NCBI RefSeq assembly: GCF_945859705.1
Contig: NC_079136.1
Coordinates: 85,250,867-85,314,866 of the forward strand
Reading direction: 5' to 3'
DNA from: Episyrphus balteatus
Lineage: Eukaryota > Arthropoda > Insecta > Diptera > Syrphidae
Length of the DNA: 64,000 nt
Numbering within the stretch: position 1 is the first letter of the stretch; each line of letters starts with the position of its first letter. This document shows positions 11,634 to 23,813 of this stretch, in pieces. Under the pieces are notes generated by a model, which saw nothing but the letters and a program-made list of their open reading frames with translations, did not search any database and had not been told where the DNA came from. The position numbers and the translations under genes are program-made.

Positions 11634-12240
11634 TGTTTTTTATATGTTAAATTGTTACTTTTATCTTTTTCCACTGTCTGACTTGTAATATATCACTGAA
11701 ATACATGCACTCTTCTGTAAAGAAAAGTAAAAAATTGCATAAAAATTAAAAAAAAAAAAAATACTTTTCTCCCCACTGTTTCACTCGAATTGGTTCCTTT
11801 CCTTTTTCCCCACTGTGCCACTTAACTCAGATTACTTCAGAAATTGATTTTTGACGATTGTATATCAAAATACCATTATGTTTACAACCTTATCTAAAAC
11901 TTCTTACTTTAGCACCAAATTCTGAAACACCCTGTGAAGTTTTTTTTTTTAAACTCACAATTTATACAGCCTTGGAAATTTCCTTCAAGATAAAAAAAAT
12001 TGTGGCGATATCTTTATTTGTTTAGAAGATATTAATTTTGCAAGCAAAAAAGTCAAAACGGGCCACTGTGCTACGGTGCAAATTATTTTATATTATTAAA
12101 TTATTGCGATCTAGGATGACTAAATGACTGGCTTGCAATAATTATAGTAGAAGTTCTATAATTGAAAAAAATCCCATATCATCATTTGTGTTAACAAATG
12201 TTCCACTGTGCACATCGGGGTGAATAATATTTTAATATCA
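11634..12240. repeat. Region with five spaced CCACTGT motifs
   Basis: CCACTGT occurs at 11,671, 11,773, 11,810, 12,063 and 12,203, all on the plus strand; the last three extend to CCACTGTGC. They lie immediately 3' of the coding remnant at 11,268-11,633. Inference: subterminal repeats of the right end of the same mobile element. No matching left end with CACAGTGG was found upstream. Confidence 0.4.
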
Positions 12241-13260
12241 TTCCAAGGTTTTCATTTCAACGGTTGCACGTGTTGCATTAGCTTGGCACTGCACGAACGA
12301 GGTATCTCCTACGCGTTTTATTCACATAAAGCTGATGTTTGCAATTTCATGATTTTCAGACTTCTCGTGCATCCTCGCTAATACCAGGGCAGCACTAATT
12401 AAAGAATATGGAAACCTAAATGTGAAATGTGAGCACAGCATACCACAACTACTATCAAAACTAACTTTAATAATATCAATCCACCCATATAATGTTGAAA
12501 TACTATGAGTAAATTCAAAGGTTGGATAAAAAAAACATACCTACATATATAATTTCCTATATGTACATATATAATAATGATGGTAAACTGAAACCAAGTT
12601 GGCATTCTTAAGATCCATTGCCCGTGGTTGTTCACGATTAACGGACGAGCTGCAGATAAATTTGTGCTGGATTATCATCTATGTTTTCTATATAGGTATA
12701 GCAGCGCATGCATCCTTCCATATAGAAAATTTATATAGATGTAGCAATTTTCAAATATATACTATACATGTGTATATAGAGTTTGTGTATAAGGAAATCC
12801 CTTGTAATGAAAAATTATATCAACAAACTCCGAACACGCAAACATATTCCTGTGGGGGTTAGTGAATGAAAAAGAAGAGAAAAAAAGGTGAACCACCTAA
12901 TACAACGAGAGTACGATTCCCATTCAAAATGTGATTTTCCTCTCACTGTCACTTAAAACGGATAAACTTTGGAAATGTTGGAGCAGCTTAAGGGTTTACT
13001 GAACTTCATCGATGGTCGGCAAACAAGACAAAACTAGACAAATATTATCATAAACTCTGAATCATTTGATTGAAGCTGATTTTTTTTTTTTCAAGCTAGT
13101 AGGTATCATGACTTTTGAAGTTTTGACGAAATTTTTCAAACAATTTCGAGCATTATGGAAAAAAGTTAACACTTCCACTTTCCCAAGCTACTACCCAACC
13201 AGCCACAGCTATACAAGGTCCCTTACTTTGGCGGTAGCTCGCATGGTTTTTGAATTATTG
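12241..13260. other. Non-coding stretch
   Basis: No gene or repeat structure recognised; only spurious frames of under 90 codons. Confidence 0.5.
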
Positions 13261-13263
13261 AAT

Positions 13264-13835
13264 TGTCCGCTAAAATAAGTCGGAAGTTAGCGGACAAAAT
13301 CTGAAATGATTAAAATTATTAAGTTAAGTTGACCTCAAAAATTGTAGCTTATAAAATGCTTTTTATTTTCAATTCCATAAATTTGGTTTTTGTAGCCTCA
13401 ACAGTTTTTTTGATATTCTAAATTCCGCTAAAATAAGATTGAAGTTAGCGGGCGAAAGTAGTAAAATTAATATTTTTTTGATGCCCAAAATTGTAGCTAA
13501 TTAAATGCTAATTCGTTGAGCAAAAGTTAAATTAAATTTGTAGCTCAACCCAGTCCTTTTTTATTTCAATTTAAAGTTTCAGAAGTGCACTTCCGGTTTG
13601 ACCAGGCCATAGTGGAGAAATTTTCAAAAAAAATCACTTTTTTAAGTTTTTTCTTTTGCCATTAATTGTAGTTTTTGAATACGATATTTTTGAGCCCCAG
13701 TTTTGTAGCTCAAACCGTTTTAAAAATATTCAAGATTTTGTTTTTTTTTGCTCAAAAGTAACCTTTCAAAATCCAAAAAAAATGCGAAATTCAAAAATAT
13801 TCTTGTTATTCAATATTCCGCTAAAATAAGACTCA
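13264..13835. repeat. Three copies of TCCGCTAAAATAAG
   Basis: The 14-mer appears at 13,266, 13,424 and 13,817 in the same orientation. The first two are followed within about 15 bases by GAAGTTAGCGG, the partial inverse complement of TCCGCTAA, so each can form a small hairpin. Text between them ('aaaattgtagcttataaaat' / 'aaaattgtagctaattaaat') is also related, giving a diverged ~160-bp tandem. Confidence 0.6.
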
Positions 13836-14052
13836 ATTTCATAATTATGTAACGGTCAAAATTTTCAAAAAAGTTTATTTATTAAATTTTTTTTCTTTTG
13901 TAAAACAAAATTTTTTGCGCAAAAACTAATTTTGTAGCTCCTCTCAGTCATTTTCTATTTCAATTTGAAGTTTAAAAGTGCCTTTTTATCCACTATCCAG
14001 TGCCAGTGTATTGTTATAGATCGGTGAGTATAACAGGAGTAAATATTATGGG

Positions 14053-15015
14053 TACGGTGACCATATTTCTATAAGCGAAACCCGGGACAGATAAAAATTA
14101 GTTGGATGGTTTTGAAAATATTGATTTTTCAAAAAAAAAAAAAATTAATTTTTTTTAAATGGGTTTTCATAATTTTTCCTTATTTTGATATCAAGATTTC
14201 CTAAACGATTTTATGGGAGCGTTTACGAAATCAGAAATCAAGAAAATGGTTTCATAATATAATGTCTATTAATAACTTCTAAAAAAATATTTTGTAGTCA
14301 AAATCGGGAGAGCTGTTTTTTAACATTTTAATTTTATTTTAAATGATTTTAAAATTGTATGATCTTTAACACAACTTTTAACATGTCCTTAAAAGTTTTG
14401 AAACTTATCTGGGTTCTTTACTCTTCCATATGTTGTTCTTTATTCGAAAACATTTTACCTGGTGTAGCAACCTGACAAACAGAAGCTGGAACTAAATAAC
14501 TGACGAACATTAAAAAAAAAAAAACTAGAGCCTAGTCTAGATAATTTTCATACAAAACCAGCACAAGGAAATTGTAAACGAAAATTTAGCTTTTCGTTCA
14601 CAATACGCAGCTTAGGTAACGAAATTCTTACCTGTGCTAGAATATATGGAGAGTTTTCAATCGTTTGTCTCTTAAATTTATTTGTCCGCAGGCAATTTTT
14701 CTTTCAGCAAAAGTTTATTTTGACTTTGGAGACTTAGAAAAATTTTCGTTTTGCGTCAGCAGCGTACAAGGCTTAATGCTTTATCTGAAAAATTAGAAAG
14801 ATTTTAATTTCCAGCCACTCTGTGTTTTTGTTTTCCGTACAAAGTATTTGAAATATTGAATACAAAAATCAGAGAATGTGCAAATACGGTACAATCAAGG
14901 GACAAATTACAAAATACGAGACACTTATACGTCCCGGGTTTCTTAAATAAAAACCCGGGACAAGCAGTAGAAATACGGGACAGTCCCGGGTAAACCGGGA
15001 CGGATTGTCACCGTA
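14053..15015. mobile_element. hAT-type non-autonomous element, 963 bp
   Basis: Ends TACGGTGACC (14,053) and GTCACCGTA (to 15,015) are inverted. The flanks are ATTATGGG (14,045-14,052) and ATTATAGG (15,016-15,023), an 8-bp duplication with one mismatch. Both subterminal regions repeat CCCGGGAC/GTCCCGGG strings (14,090, 14,933, 14,955, 14,980). No coding capacity. The TSD length points to hAT; transposase source unknown. Confidence 0.75.
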
Positions 15016-15270
15016 ATTATAGGTTACTTTCGTCAGGGTCAGCCGCAAATAGAATAATAGAATAATATGTTCATTAGGGTGGTCCTTATTTTTCTTTTTT
15101 GCGAAAATTGAGTGCGATGCCCTCTAAATCGGTTCCAAATCAGGAAAAAAAATGCCCTAATTTATTCAAATTATTATCTTTAAACCTTACTGGCCCTATT
15201 TTGATAAGAATTCGTAACTAGAGCAGGGGCGATATTCTGTGTCCAGTGTTGGGTAAATGGCAGATGATCA

Positions 15271-15319
15271 TTCATACGTATAATAGAAAGGTATGGGTAT
15301 GATAGTATTATACGTATGA
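15271..15319. repeat. Perfect 14-bp hairpin TCATACGTATAATA
   Basis: TCATACGTATAATA (15,271) and TATTATACGTATGA (15,306) are exact reverse complements separated by about 21 bases. The arms are themselves centred on ATACGTAT. Role unknown; probably part of a small foldback repeat. Confidence 0.6.
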
Positions 15320-15441
15320 TACCGTATGAAAGTATAAAAGTAAAGAGGGTGCCACTGTTTTTTTTTGGAGAGGCCATAAACTGTAATTTTTTTTTCCTTT
15401 AAAAGGAAATGATAAAAATTGAAATAAACAAAAACTTCTTA

Positions 15442-15968
15442 GAGCCGATTTTTCAATCTTCTAATAAACAGTCAGTTAATTGTTCGACGAATAAAGTTAT
15501 TAGGCTCATAAGCAATCAGATAACAAAATTGAATTTTTCAATTAAAAAAACTCTATTCTACAGAATAACAAAAAAAATGTCAAATTCAAAAATATTCAAA
15601 ATTAAACGTCATTTTTGTTTATAATTAATTTTGTTTTCTTGTGTTCACTTATATTTTTTAAACGTGGTCTTTAATTTAGTGGTCTTTAAATTTGTGAAAA
15701 AAAGCATCTTAATAATTTATAATCTCAAAAATATCCATTTCATCAATATTTTCTTTAAAACAGCTTTGACAATTGACACACTATTTTTGTTGAGATTATT
15801 CCTTAGAATAATTTTTATTCGTCTCTGAAAGAAGCAGATAGATTTATTCCTCTAATAAATGTTTTATTAAAGGAATAAGCTATATCCGGCTGTTGAAAAA
15901 TTGATTTTTTCTCTATTTGAGGAATAAGTGCTAACTGACTGTTTAACTGACTATTGAAAAATTGGCCC
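15442..15968. mobile_element. PIF/Harbinger-type MITE, 527 bp
   Basis: Left end GAGCCGATTTTTCAAT and right end ATTGAAAAATTGGCCC are inverted, flanked by TTA on both sides (15,439-15,441 and 15,969-15,971). A 3-bp TWA duplication with G-rich short TIRs is typical of PIF/Harbinger. AGTCAGTTAA occurs inward of the left end, and the inverse near the right end, lengthening the TIR. A 123-bp relative sits at 35,262-35,384. The interior is AT-rich; plus-strand frames of 65-71 codons there are not credible genes. Confidence 0.75.
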
Positions 15969-16042
15969 TTAATTAAATAAAGTTAGGAATAAAAATTTGA
16001 AAAAATTAGGGCATTTTTTTTCCTGATTTGGAACCAATCTAG

Positions 16043-17575
16043 CCCATTTACTTCAATACTATCATAACTAAAAAATCACGAATTTTGCGTTATTAATGCA
16101 GAGGTTATTGGAACAAAGTAATCTTCAATCCTTCAGAAAGTCATTTATTAGCTATAAAAACTGACGGAGAACGAGCACTAGTTCTGTTTTAGAAATTAAA
16201 ATTTTACAACAAAAAAAGTTTTTTTTTTAAATTATGACAGTGTTCAAGTAAATGAGCGATATGAACAAAAACATACATTCTACGAAACCCAAACATAAAT
16301 GGTGCAGTGGAAATAGCCTCGGTGAACAAAGGAATTTGACCAGTTTGGTTCAAAAATTTTGAGTTCGAAGTTCTGGCTTCATAGAGCCTCTGTACCAAAT
16401 CACACAAAAGTCGTATACAAAGTATTAATACATAAGTCTGTATTGAGTACATGAAACTTGATTTATATTTTAAGCTATACATTCAAGATATAATCTATAA
16501 GCCTTTTAACGCAATAAATAAACTATCATAATCCAATGACACGGAGTTTAAATGAGTACCTTTCACATTATTGAAATGAATTTCCCAACAACTATGGTGA
16601 ATCGATTGGGAAAATTCCAAGGATAATAATGTTTGCTGCTGCCCAAGAAGAAATCTTGCAATAGCTCTCGACTATGGGCTGAGAAGTTAAGGCAATTATT
16701 CGTGTCCTTACTGATGATGATGATGATGACGATGACGAATATGAAGTACACAAGGCCAACAACATCACTCGATAACGTCAGTCGTTTGGTATATAGTAAA
16801 ATGCAAAAATGGCGAAAAAAGGGAATAAAAAATCTTTTGTAAAGAATGAGTGCGGCGGGAAATCTTGCTTCAGCAATTTTTTTTCCTTCTTATGTACAAT
16901 AAGTATAAAATATAAAAGACGGAACAAAAAGTGCATTGACGGTTTCTCTTCCTTCTTGTCTGGGAGTTTTTTATATGATTTTTTTTATATATATTTTTTT
17001 TTTTTTGTTAAAAAACTTTTCCTGAAGTTAATTTAAAAAGTTTCTTTCTTTTTTTGTTTTCATTTATTCTGATTTTATTTTTTCTATCATACTTTTCTGC
17101 TTAAGTTAAACTTAATCCCAGTTACTTGAAAGAGCGTTATTTGTTTGCTGTTAAGCGTAATAAGAGTGAATGGATTTTCTTTTGTAAGCCATTTTCAAAT
17201 TTGGTTCGAATTTTATAACAATGGCAATAAATATACAATTTTAAGTTTGTTGTGTTGCAATAGCACACAGTGTTGTTGCTGGTGGATCCAACCAACTGTT
17301 GTTTAGAGGGGCAAGTTTTTAAAAGGTTCTTGCTGCAGTAATTTTCAATTTTAAAATAAAATAAATAAAATAAGTTTAACAAGTTACCCAAGGATAATAA
17401 CAATTTTTCAATAATTGTTAAGAAATGTCTTGTATTGTTCTTTATATATGTGTAAAGCATATTTAAGTAAACCCTCTTTCATAGAATGCCAATCTAAATT
17501 TTAAGCCCAGTTATCTTGTTGATTTTCTTAAGGGAAAACAAGTAGATTTGTAACATCACAGCAGCTGCTTATAGC
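16043..17575. other. Non-coding stretch with a GAT microsatellite
   Basis: No gene recognised. A (GAT)n run with GAC interruptions is at 16,713-16,739. The rest is AT-rich single-copy-looking DNA. Confidence 0.5.
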
Positions 17576-17579
17576 TATG

Positions 17580-17831
17580 CTGCCCATAATGTGGTAAAGG
17601 CCCTAACTACATTTTTCTAACTTCTTAGTTATAGAGGGAAACACTAAATCTAATATTGCAATATGCATATAAAAATGAAACAAATCAAAAGAACATTTTG
17701 AAGTTTCTGATATTTGAAGACCTATGTAGGTCCTAGGCTATAAAAATAAATGAGAACAAATCAGAGACAATGCCCTAACTCCAAATATGCAAGAAAATCA
17801 AAATCGAAAGTTTTGGAGACATTATGGGCAG
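17580..17831. mobile_element. Small MITE, 252 bp, CTGCCCATAATGT ends
   Basis: CTGCCCATAATGT at 17,580 and ACATTATGGGCAG ending at 17,831 are perfect 13-bp inverted repeats. TATG flanks both sides (17,576-17,579 and 17,832-17,835), a possible 4-bp TSD, though TA alone cannot be excluded. No coding capacity; superfamily unassigned. Confidence 0.7.
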
Positions 17832-17835
17832 TATG

Positions 17836-20260
17836 GGCCAATGGAACACTTTCAAAAAAGTTAAAAAACAAATTTATTAGATTTTGTTGATTTTAGCTCT
17901 TTAAAAACTATTTTTAACAAAAACGATATATCGCTGAAGTGAAGCTTCAAAAATTTCCCATCTCTTTAATGAATTAACGATTTCTGATACTCAATCGATC
18001 AAAAATAAATTTTTAATTCCACTTTACTTTCCTTACAAACGCAGTAATTAACACTTAAAGTATGAATATATTCTACACTTTCGATTTCAATGCACACGAC
18101 TGATCGACTCACCTGTGATCATAAAATACACCTTTATTTTGGGTCGGACACACGAAAAAACTATCTCTATGGGTTCTCAGAAACACAAAGAAGAGGATTG
18201 TATTTAATCTTTACCATTTTTTTGTGACAGAGAAGAGAAAAGTGCATACAAAGAGACAAAACCATATTTGGCTTCGTATGCAGTAGAGGGTTAACAATAT
18301 TAATACAAATATTTTTAATTTCAATAAAACTTGTATTAGATTTGTATAATATTTTCAAAGTATTAATTTTCAATAAAATTTTGGTGTTGATTTAAAATGT
18401 GAACTAAATGTTCATAGAAAATAATCTAGAATTTTGAACAGTGTAGGTACTCTTCTCCTGCACTTGCAGCTAAAAAAAAGCCAAAAAATTAGAAATAAAT
18501 ACCAATTAGAATACGTATACACCACAGTAACGGTGTCACTTCTATATAAAATTATTCCAAAATATTAGCGACATTATTCGCATATTATTTAAAAAAAATA
18601 CCTTTATTTTTGACTGTATTGAATCAAAAGAAAACATAAATTATTACCACTTTAATAAAACTTCCATTTAATTGCCCAAATATTCAAAATATCATTCAAA
18701 TTAGTGACAGGAGACAGATCCTCATCCCACCATGACAAAATGTCAAATTCACAAAAGACAAGTTTTATGTATCTCTATAAAACAAATTGTTAGCCCAGTT
18801 TTAAGAAAAATTTAGTATGCAAGTTCCTGGTTTCTACACAAAAAAAAAAAAGTTAAAATTTACTTGAATCTACTCAAACACGTCTTCATTTTCAGGAAGC
18901 GAATCCAATTACGGTTTTCCCTTAAAATATGCGTCACAACGCCAATCTTTCCTTTTCTGCACCCTTAAAAGAGCATAATAAAGCATATTTTATTAAGCTC
19001 CTAAATGTGTTGTCGTATAGCTACCGAAAACAAAGTTAGAAGAGTATAGGAGTAGGAGATAAAAGTGCCAACATAATTTCTTTATCATTTTGCATTTTCG
19101 TTTTTTTTTTTTTGTCTCTTTTTAGTGTGTTGGTCAAATTACCCAAACCACATACCTTCATACCTCTCTTTCTCTGTTGTTGCTACTGGGCATTTATTAA
19201 ACGTGCCACTGAAATGGATAACGGTAATACCGCAACATGGAATGTATTCCATTTTAATCTTTCCGTTAGATTTTTTTTTTTTTTAACTCCCGAAATTGCT
19301 TCCTGTTACGTGAATTGTTTTAAAAAATTTCACCCCATTTCGAGTGCACACAGTTTCCTTCCGAAAATGGTAATTTTTTGATATTCAGGACGAAACACGA
19401 TACCGCACATTCTCCGACTCGCTCTGCAACTCAGGAGGAACGACAACGACAATGACAACGATGGCGGCAACGACGACGACCACGACAGGAACACCGAACA
19501 CTATATAAAAACCGTTAGTATTTTAAACAAAATGGAAATGTGAAAGGAAACTTCTTCTTCTTCTCTATATATGATGGGAATTTTCCTTTAGTTGCCTTCA
19601 CAATCGTGAGCCAGTGTCAGGGGAAGCAGATAAGTGAACTAAATATTTGCAAGACCTTGCACACAAATTGTAAACAAAGTTGTTTCTCCATCAAGAGTCG
19701 AAAGTATAGGAGTAGATAGAATATGTATAGAAAGTGTTATATGTTTGTATAAGTATAAGTGGAGTTTCTTCTACGTCGCCATCTACATCCGTCCGCCATT
19801 CGCCATCATAACTGTCTTCCAGTGACATTTTCAATTACCATGCAATGGCATTTTAATGTACAGTGCACACATTTTTTTGTTGTCATTTATTTTTTTTTGT
19901 TTCTCGAAATTGACACTCACAGCCATCAGAAGTGTGGGCATGGGCATTGCAAGCGGGATGCTCCCAAACTCCTCCAAGGAGTCAAACGTCCTAAAGTGCA
20001 CAGGAATATGTCAACAGGAAGATAACGGGAGCAGGATGTACCTACTACCTTATGTAGGAAATGGAAATTGGTTTGGCGCCAACGAACGCCAACAAGAGGA
20101 GTAGAAGATGGTAATGATGTTTGAACCTGATACATATAAGCTAAGCCTTCAAGACAGCAACGTAGAATGTAGACGTAGTGGAAATACATATGACACATTA
20201 TATAGACTCGTTATAAATAAAATTCAAGGTATGTAACATTATGACACCCTGTAACTAACT
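17836..20260. other. Non-coding stretch
   Basis: No gene recognised. An impure (ACG/GAC)n microsatellite lies at 19,440-19,490. Frames of up to 90 codons at 19,112-20,198 overlap on both strands and look random. Confidence 0.5.
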
Positions 20261-20264
20261 GAGC

Positions 20265-20700
20265 CGGAGTAAAAACGGAGTTCAGCCGAACCACCGCCGC
20301 AGCACCTTCGCACGGCTTTTTGTGAGTCGAAACCCACCACCGACCGCAGAACAGATACATCCTGATCAAAACAATTTTATTCTACCGCACTGTCGCACCC
20401 CATTCGCACCATGATCAAAAATTTCTATTCCGCCGCACCGCCACCGAAGCACAGCTGCTTGGTAGCCGTGACTAGGTTTTCGTACTTTTACAAATGTTTT
20501 AATCTTCTTCGAAATTATTTTGAGATTAACAACAGACTGACAGTAAAAATAGAAATTGAATTTTTAAAGAAAAAAAAAAAAAATAACACTTCTTGGCCGC
20601 CGCACCACAGCCGCATGCTTTCATTTTATATGGAAAATTTCGCCGCACTGCGGCTGTGCGGTATTTTGGTACAAATCCTGGCCAAAATTTGTTGGGCATA
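20265..20700. repeat. GC-rich patch with repeated CCGCCGCAC motifs
   Basis: Motifs of the type ACCGCCGCA/CCGCCGCAC recur at about 20,300, 20,431, 20,597 and 20,641 in otherwise AT-rich DNA. CACAGCCGCA (about 20,606) and TGCGGCTGTG (about 20,649) form a 10-bp hairpin. ACCACCGCCGCA also appears at 34,334. This suggests a decayed mobile element rather than a gene; frames crossing it on both strands are unlike proteins. Confidence 0.45.
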
Positions 20701-20719
20701 TTTATCATCAAATAGGTAC

Positions 20720-21940
20720 CAAATGCTATAATTTTTTTTAAGCTAGTAATTTATTGTTAATTTTGTTTTTGTACTCATGTTGCTACATCAAATATCTTTT
20801 GAGAAGGTAAGTTTTAAAGATAAATGTACAGGGATATTAATTAGATTTTTGTCTACTTAGAAACTGCTTAACTTTTTTGAAATTGTGAGAAAATATGCTT
20901 TAGTTTTTAAAAATAAATATCTCACTATTCAATATTAATACGATCTATACTAAATATAAGCCGAAATTCATAAAAAAGAAATTTTTTAAGTTTTTTTTTA
21001 ATTGATTTTGTATAAAATTTTGCAGTACTAAAGACATTTTTTCTTATTAACTTTTTATTTATTCAATGGTCTGATAAAATTTGTATATCAAACTACTAAA
21101 AACCTCATTCTAATAAACGTCATGGTTTTTAAGGAATACTGAAAGATACTTTTCCTTTTTCTTTTTTTATGAGGTATTAAATTTTGTATTTGTTTTAAGT
21201 ATTTTAACTGAATGCAAGAATATTTTGTCTAAGTTTTAAGTTGGGAGTATTTTCATACTTCACTTATGAACGTTTTATACCAGTGTTCTTTAAATAGTTT
21301 TCCAAATCGGTATTCCTAAAAACTACTGCACTGATAAATTTTAAATTAAGAACATTATTTTGTTACGTAATTTACAAGGTTTCACTGGAGGCTGGAGAGT
21401 TTTTTTTCAATAATAAAATACATTCAATGGAATAAAAATCTATTATTAAAAGGATCGTTTCAAAGACTCTGTTTTTTCTTAGGGTACAAATTTTTGAAAT
21501 GTGAGATTGTTATACATATATCCAGCAGCTAAATAAAATATATGTATGTTAGAATGTGAGGGTGTTGCTCATATTTAAAAATACAACTGTTTAAAAAAAC
21601 AACGAAAAAAATTGCAAATCTTGTAAATTTATACTTAAACTCATCGGCATAAATTTTTGTTTAAATAACTATATGCATATTTTTACTGTCGTCATCATTA
21701 TCAAATTTTTTCATCAAAATCACTTCTAAGTATAAAAAAATACTCAAAAAAAAAAAATTATGGCCACGTCAAAATACCCGGTTGGGCTCTCAAAAAACTA
21801 TTCTAGGGGTCAATTCCCGATCTGTGAAGCTGTGAAGTGATACAAATAATATCATTTCAATTTTCACAGCGTTTTTCCATTTTATCACTTCACATTCACC
21901 CCTTATGCGATTCTCAAACTCAATGTGATATAGTCCAAGC
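20720..21940. other. AT-rich stretch with one inverted repeat
   Basis: No gene. GTGAAGTGATA (21,832) and TATCACTTCAC (21,884) are 11-bp inverted repeats just left of the 2.9-kb element, probably from a small foldback repeat into which that element inserted. Confidence 0.5.
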
Positions 21941-22324
21941 GGCGACCGTCGAGTTACTTAGCTCATAAGGTTAGAGGTTAAAATTAGTGTCAAATGAAAG
22001 ATAAATTGATACTGAAAATAAAAAAATAGGGTTGCCACTTCTAAAATGGGAACTTCCATGTGGCAACCCTATTTGAAAGGAAAAATTGTCACATAACTAA
22101 TACATTCATATCTTTGTTGTTTGGCCAGATAAAAACAAATTTGAAAAGCCAAACGAAAGCCAAAATAGTACAAAAAAAATAATAAAATAATATAAAGGAC
22201 GTGACCCTACAAATGTGGCAACCCCATCCAAATGAAAACAACACTGACAAAAATCTTCTTTGAACAAAACAGTATAACTTTTTATGCACTAGAAAGCTAA
22301 ACTAAACACCATATTTTAGATAAT

Positions 22325-22798
22325 ACTCTCTTCTATCTAAAAAATGTCGGGTGCCACCTCGCAAGTGCAGACAAGTACTCGGCAACCCTACTCAAATGCT
22401 AAAAAACCCAAAAATCACTTGTTTTTTGGCTAAAGTGTATAATATTTGATAGAGTTAAAGGCTATAAAATACATCCTGTATAGCTTAGACTCTCTTCTAT
22501 CTAAAAAATGTCGGGTGCCACCTCGCAAGTGCAGACAAGTACTCGGCAACCCTACTCAAATGCTAAAAAACGCAGAAACCACTTGTTTTTTGGCCAAAGT
22601 GTATAATATTTGATAGAGTTAAAGGCTATAAAATACATCATGTTTAGCTTAGACTCTCTTCTATCTAAAAAATGTCGGGTGCCACCTCGCAAATGCAGAC
22701 AAGTACTCGGCAACCCTATCCAAATGCTAAAAAACGCAAAAATCACTTGTTTTTTGGCCAAAGTGTATAATATATTTGATAGAGGTTAAGGCTATAAC
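22325..22798. repeat. 164-bp tandem repeat, left arm
   Basis: ACTCTCTTCTATCTAAAAAA recurs at 22,325, 22,489 and 22,653 (period 164). Each unit holds 'gtcgggtgccacctcgca', 'agtactcggcaaccctac', a 'cacttgttttttggc' segment and 'tttgatagagttaaaggcta'. Unit-to-unit identity is high. Confidence 0.9.
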
Positions 22799-23102
22799 AT
22801 AACTAAATAATTATTTTTATGAAAACTTACCAATGGTAGGTAAAAAAAGTAACTTTTTGATATTTAAAGTGATATTTTATTGACAAAAAATAATAATGAA
22901 TATATTTTTTTTAGTTTGTTATAAATAGATTATTTTTTATTGTTGCCAGGTTTCATTCATTTATTTTTTCAAAAACACTTAATCTACTTTTTACATTTTT
23001 TTAAGAATTATAAATAATACATGTGAACAAGAAATATTAATTATATAAAAATAACATTTGCTAGCATGTGTGCGATATCCCAAAAAAAAAATTTTTTTTA
23101 AA

Positions 23103-23813
23103 TCAATTTTCTTCGTCGGAAGAAAAATCGTCTTCCTCCTCTTCCTCATCTTCATTTAAAACTATTTCTTCCACTAATATTGGCGTAGGATCACCTTCAA
23201 ACCAAAGTGGCTCTAACTTTTCGCCCTTCAGCAACCAACCGCATTCGGTCGGATTGTATTTAGGACAGGATGAATCTGTGGCGTTCTGCCACATTTCTGT
23301 GACATATATCGTTCTAAGAATTTTTTGTTTTAATGAATTCCAACATGGAGGTAACATGCTCGAATCAAAATTTTTAACTTTTTTCATGAATTTTTTATCG
23401 TGTGTTTTATTGGAAAAAACCTTTTGAAACAAAAGTAACCGAGCCAAATTGACACTTTTGCATTTTAGAGAATACAAACTGCATGTAAATTCTTGAAGTA
23501 TTTCCATTTTTTCTGTATCCTCTACATGCAAGCGATCATTTAGACTCGCGAATAATTTTTGAACCGTTATATTTTTAATTAATTTTTCAAAAGGCTTTTT
23601 TTTACCTTTTCGGTAAAAACTTGCCGTATAATCGCAGCCTGTAAAGGCGTGGAAGCCGGGCAAAGATTTACACAATGTATCACCAAGTTTTTTAGCAACC
23701 TCAGTGCAATTTAAACAATAAATTTTGCTAATATCACTGCCTATTGTTGTCAAAAATATTTCTAAATGTTCAAATTTGTGGATGTTTCCTAGTAAAACTA
23801 CTAAAATGTCTGT
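23103..23813 (-). pseudogene. Truncated repeat-associated protein with FHAFTGCDY motif
   Basis: The minus-strand frame is open from about 23,828 to a TGA at 23,103-23,105. Real coding similarity seems to begin near 23,813, where the 164-bp arm repeat takes over, so the N-terminus is lost and no natural start is visible (the 216-residue numbering below begins at a TTG). The order is: upstream DILVVLLGN; LPGFHAFTGCDYTASF (31-46); LPPCWN (134-139); MWQNA (154-158); NPTECGW (167-173); an acidic tail of E, D and S (199-216). From memory this matches a family of uncharacterised, multi-copy invertebrate and fish proteins. Inference: the DxLV strand plus GCDY resembles the XPG/FEN1 PIN-like nuclease fold, where GCDY precedes the helix-turn-helix. 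The C-terminal Cys cluster of some relatives is replaced here by acid residues. The frame has no internal stop, so capture was recent or selection persists. Confidence 0.65.

Larger units (their letters stand above)
15127..16042. repeat. Inverted repeat pair enclosing ~0.8 kb
   Basis: 'ggttccaaatcaggaaaaaa' followed by 'atgccctaattt' at about 15,130-15,163 returns as its reverse complement at about 16,003-16,040. The inverted arms are about 45-55 bp with few mismatches. The enclosed DNA includes the PIF/Harbinger-type MITE (15,442-15,968). The left flank has TAGGGTGGTCC at 15,076, a possible true terminus of the host element; its partner was not found. Confidence 0.6.
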
